Shown here piece by piece: positions 31,139 through 33,745 of a stretch of 33,745 nt of DNA; positions within the stretch are counted from its first letter, which is position 1, and every line of letters starts with the position of its first letter. Below the pieces are notes generated by a model. That model saw nothing but the letters and a program-made list of their open reading frames with translations, ran no database searches and was not told where the DNA came from. The position numbers were made by a program, and so were the translations under genes. Source of the stretch: Roseiflexus sp. (GTDB taxonomy: Bacteria; Chloroflexota; Chloroflexia; Chloroflexales; Roseiflexaceae); contig JANWXL010000026.1 in the NCBI GenBank assembly GCA_025055265.1, forward strand, positions 1 through 33,745, given 5' to 3'.

Positions 31139-33745
31139 ATGAAATCATCGACTGTCCAACCGGATGTCAAACCGCAAAAGTCCTCCCCGGCGCGCGACAA
31201 TGCAATGCCGGAGAACTCCTGGCATGCGTACTCTGTTGATGACGTTTTTGTCCTGCTCGATAGCAAGCCGCAGGGATTGAGCAGCGACGAAGCCCGTAAG
31301 CGCCTCGCGGAGTACGGTCCGAATGGGCTTCAGGCGGCGCGACGCATTTCGCCATGGGAGATTCTGTTCGAACAGTTCAAGAATGTTCTGATCGTCATTC
31401 TGCTCATCGCAACGGCAATCTCGTTCTTTCTGGGGCATGGCGTTGAGTCGATCGTCATTGCTGTCATTGTGCTGTTCGCAGTTCTCCTTGGGTTTATCCA
31501 GGAATACCGCGCCGAGCGCGCCATCGAAGCCTTGCAGCAGATGACGGCGCCAACCGCAACCGTGCTGCGCGACGGGCAGGAGATCCGGATCCCGGCGCGC
31601 GATCTGGTTCCGGGCGATGTCATTCTCCTGCGCACCGGCGACCGTGTTCCGGCGGACGCGCGACTGATTGAAGCGATCAACCTGCAAGTCGAAGAAGCTG
31701 CACTGACCGGCGAGTCGGTTCCGGTCGAGAAGCATACCCATCCGTTGGGGCGCGATAACCTTCCTTTGGGAGACCGCCGAAACATGGTGTATGCCGGCAC
31801 CTCGGTCACGTATGGGCGCGGGAAGGCGCTGATCGTCGCCACCGGCATGCGCACCGAGTTCGGCAAAATCGCGCAGATGCTCCAGACGGTCGAGACGGTG
31901 CGCACACCCCTCCAGCAGAACCTGGACCGGGTTGGCGGCGCGCTGGCGCGGGCGGCGTTCGTCGTCGTGGCGCTTATCGTGGCGCTGGGGTTGCTGCGCG
32001 GACAACCGATCATCGATATGCTGATCTTCGGCATTGCGCTGGCAGTGGCAGTCGTGCCGGAAGCGTTGCCCGCCGTCGTTACGATTTCACTGGCGATCGG
32101 CGTGCAGAAGATGGCGAAGCGTCACGCGCTCATCCGTCGCCTGCCAGCGGTCGAAACGCTGGGCAGCACCTCGGTGATCTGCACCGATAAAACCGGCACG
32201 TTGACCAAAGATGAGATGACCGTGCGCCAGGTCTTTACCGCAGGACAATGCTTTGCCGTTTCTGGCGCCGGGTACGCGCCCGAAGGCAAATTTCTGCTCG
32301 ATGATCATCCGGTGTCGCCGCCTGAGCCGCTTATGCTCACTCTGAAGGCGGCGGTTCTCGCGTCTGATGCGCGCCTGATCAGGAAAGACGATGGCAGTTG
32401 GGACATCAAAGGCGATCCGACCGAAGGCGCGCTTGTCGTCGCGGCTGCTAAAGCCGGGTTGTGGAAGGAGACCCTCGACGCCGAAAATCCGCGCATTCAC
32501 GAAATCCCGTTTTCGTCCGAAACCAAACGCATGACGACGCTCCACCGGGGAGCGGATGGTGTGACTGCATACGCCAAAGGAGCGCCGGAAGTTATTCTGG
32601 AAGGGTGCGTCTCGGTCGTCACTGCCGATGGGATTCGCCTGCTGGACGATGCCGGGCGTGAGCAGATCCTGCAACAGGCGCAGGAGATGGCGAGTCGAGC
32701 GATGCGGGTGTTGGGCATTGCGTTCAAGCCGGGCGCCGCGCCGGATGATGCAGAGACCGGGATGACCTTCCTGGGGCTGGTGGGGATGATCGATCCGCCC
32801 CGTCCCGAAGCGAAAGACGCCATTGCCACCTGCATCGAAGCCGGTATTCGCCCGGTCATGATCACCGGCGATCATCCGTTGACAGCAAAAGCGATCGCGC
32901 GGGAGCTGAACCTGCTCGATGGCGGTCGCGTTGTGACCGGCGCCGAACTGGAAGCCATGCCTGATGATCAGTTGAAGCGCGAGGTTGAGGATATTCACGT
33001 CTATGCGCGTGTTTCGCCGTCCCACAAACTCCGGGTGGTGACCGCGTGGCAATCGAAAGGGCACGTCGTCGCAATGACCGGTGACGGCGTCAACGATGCG
33101 CCAGCGCTCAAGCGAGCCGATATTGGCGTGGCGATGGGCATCACCGGCACCGACGTGACCAAAGAAGCTGCCGCGATGACCCTCACCGACGATAACTTCG
33201 CCTCAATCGTGGCGGCGGTGGAAGAAGGGCGCGGCGTCTTCAGCAACATCAAGAAATACCTGATGTATCTGCTCTCGTCCAACATCGGCGAGATTGGATT
33301 GATGGCAGGCGCGTCGTTCCTGGGGCTGCCGCTGCCGCTCTCAGCAGTGCAGATCCTGTATGTCAACCTGGCGACCGATGGGTTGCCCGCGCTGGCGCTG
33401 GCAGTCGATCCACCGGAAGCTGACCTGATGAAGCGCAAGCCGCGCAATCCCCGGATCGGCATTTTTACCCGACCGGTGGTCACGCTGATGGTGCTCGGCG
33501 GCATCTGGTCGGCGATTGTCAACCTCGGGCTCTTCACATGGGCGCTGAATTCGGGGCGTGGACTGGAAGAAGCGATGACGATGACGTTCGTTTCGCTGGT
33601 GTTGATCCAGTTCTTCAAAGCTTACAACTTTCGGTCTGATCGGAATTCGGTATGGAATAAGCCGTTCGCCAACAAATGGCTCAACCTGGCGATCATCTGG
33701 GAACTGATACTGCTCTCGCTGATTGTGTACCTGCCGTTCCTGCAC
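31139..33745 (+). CDS. P-type cation-transporting ATPase, Ca2+/Mn2+ type (3' end outside window)
   Basis: 869 residues are seen and the frame is open at the window edge, so only the last membrane helix or so is missing. Type II features: N-terminal cation-ATPase domain, ALTGESVPVEK, the phosphorylation site CTDKTGTLT (Asp350), DPPRPEAK, and TGDGVNDAPAL in the P domain. Ion-site residues of the SERCA type are conserved: PEALP with Glu308 (usually PEGLP), SSNIGE with Asn715 and Glu718, and NLATD with Asn743 and Asp747. This favours Ca2+ or Mn2+. The Mn2+-type riboswitch upstream supports a Mn2+ exporter. Start ATG 31139 follows AAAGGGAG. Confidence 0.9.
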   Translation, partial: MKSSTVQPDVKPQKSSPARDNAMPENSWHAYSVDDVFVLLDSKPQGLSSDEARKRLAEYGPNGLQAARRISPWEILFEQFKNVLIVILLIATAISFFLGHGVESIVIAVIVLFAVLLGFIQEYRAERAIEALQQMTAPTATVLRDGQEIRIPARDLVPGDVILLRTGDRVPADARLIEAINLQVEEAALTGESVPVEKHTHPLGRDNLPLGDRRNMVYAGTSVTYGRGKALIVATGMRTEFGKIAQMLQTVETVRTPLQQNLDRVGGALARAAFVVVALIVALGLLRGQPIIDMLIFGIALAVAVVPEALPAVVTISLAIGVQKMAKRHALIRRLPAVETLGSTSVICTDKTGTLTKDEMTVRQVFTAGQCFAVSGAGYAPEGKFLLDDHPVSPPEPLMLTLKAAVLASDARLIRKDDGSWDIKGDPTEGALVVAAAKAGLWKETLDAENPRIHEIPFSSETKRMTTLHRGADGVTAYAKGAPEVILEGCVSVVTADGIRLLDDAGREQILQQAQEMASRAMRVLGIAFKPGAAPDDAETGMTFLGLVGMIDPPRPEAKDAIATCIEAGIRPVMITGDHPLTAKAIARELNLLDGGRVVTGAELEAMPDDQLKREVEDIHVYARVSPSHKLRVVTAWQSKGHVVAMTGDGVNDAPALKRADIGVAMGITGTDVTKEAAAMTLTDDNFASIVAAVEEGRGVFSNIKKYLMYLLSSNIGEIGLMAGASFLGLPLPLSAVQILYVNLATDGLPALALAVDPPEADLMKRKPRNPRIGIFTRPVVTLMVLGGIWSAIVNLGLFTWALNSGRGLEEAMTMTFVSLVLIQFFKAYNFRSDRNSVWNKPFANKWLNLAIIWELILLSLIVYLPFLH

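Noticed and set aside
31145-32005. Minus-strand frames opposite the P-type ATPase
   Set aside because: They are shadow frames; the plus-strand ATPase has all family motifs.

Overview
The window reads as chromosomal DNA of a filamentous phototrophic Chloroflexota bacterium close to Roseiflexus. This is inference from the GC-rich code, the style of the gene set (Mg-chelatase I-type ATPase, tandem universal stress proteins, CBS proteins, MurJ/LCP wall genes), the short tandem repeats between genes and an IS4-like transposase relic; no rRNA or marker-gene comparison was possible. No rRNA, tRNA, CRISPR array, phage or plasmid module was found. About 90 percent of the window is coding.

Layout. (1) 1-2528, plus strand: an FmdB zinc ribbon, a sugar-1-phosphate nucleotidylyltransferase and a McrB-like AAA ATPase whose Walker B glutamate is missing. 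(2) 2473-6971, minus strand: a tight five-gene operon, RlmI-type rRNA methyltransferase, ArgJ (divergent, with a short C-terminus), a Lon-substrate-binding-domain protein, a DUF503/YlxP protein and a Mg-chelatase subunit I-type ATPase. (3) 7042-12321, minus strand: a formylglycine-generating-enzyme-fold protein without the usual cysteines, an SbcC/Rad50 ATPase without SbcD beside it, and an ATP-grasp ligase. (4) 12322-13053: a non-coding stretch with a 13-unit array of 20/21-bp repeats followed by inverted copies, then a separate heptamer array. (5) 13054-17417: a UGT-type glycosyltransferase and YggX (minus), divergent from an alanine-dehydrogenase-like protein (K75 replaced by Asp), then a CoA-transferase with its catalytic Glu238.

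(6) 17421-22178: a stress and nucleotide-sensing island with three universal stress proteins (five USP domains), a phosphoribosyltransferase-fold protein, a CBS-pair protein fused to a cysteine-rich zinc module, and a second CBS-pair protein. (7) 22198-22990: a decayed transposase and a perfect palindrome. (8) 23018-29604, plus strand: valS, a sugar-nucleotide-type epimerase overlapping it by 4 nt, an LCP-family protein and MurJ, linking the wall precursor flippase with an enzyme of wall-polymer attachment. (9) 29903 to the end: a BASS-family transporter, then a promoter, a yybP-ykoY-type (Mn2+) riboswitch with an overlapping terminator, and a type II P-type ATPase that runs off the window.

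The best-supported regulatory system is the last one. The sequence shows a sigma70-like promoter, the GGGGAGTAG and GCAAGACC signature elements, a P1 strand that competes with a Rho-independent terminator, and a P-type ATPase with conserved Ca/Mn-site residues. This indicates a Mn2+-induced metal exporter. The main unexplained elements are the repeat array at 12521-12839, the broken-motif enzymes (McrB-like AAA, ArgJ, alanine-dehydrogenase-like, FGE-like) and the USP/CBS/PRTase island.
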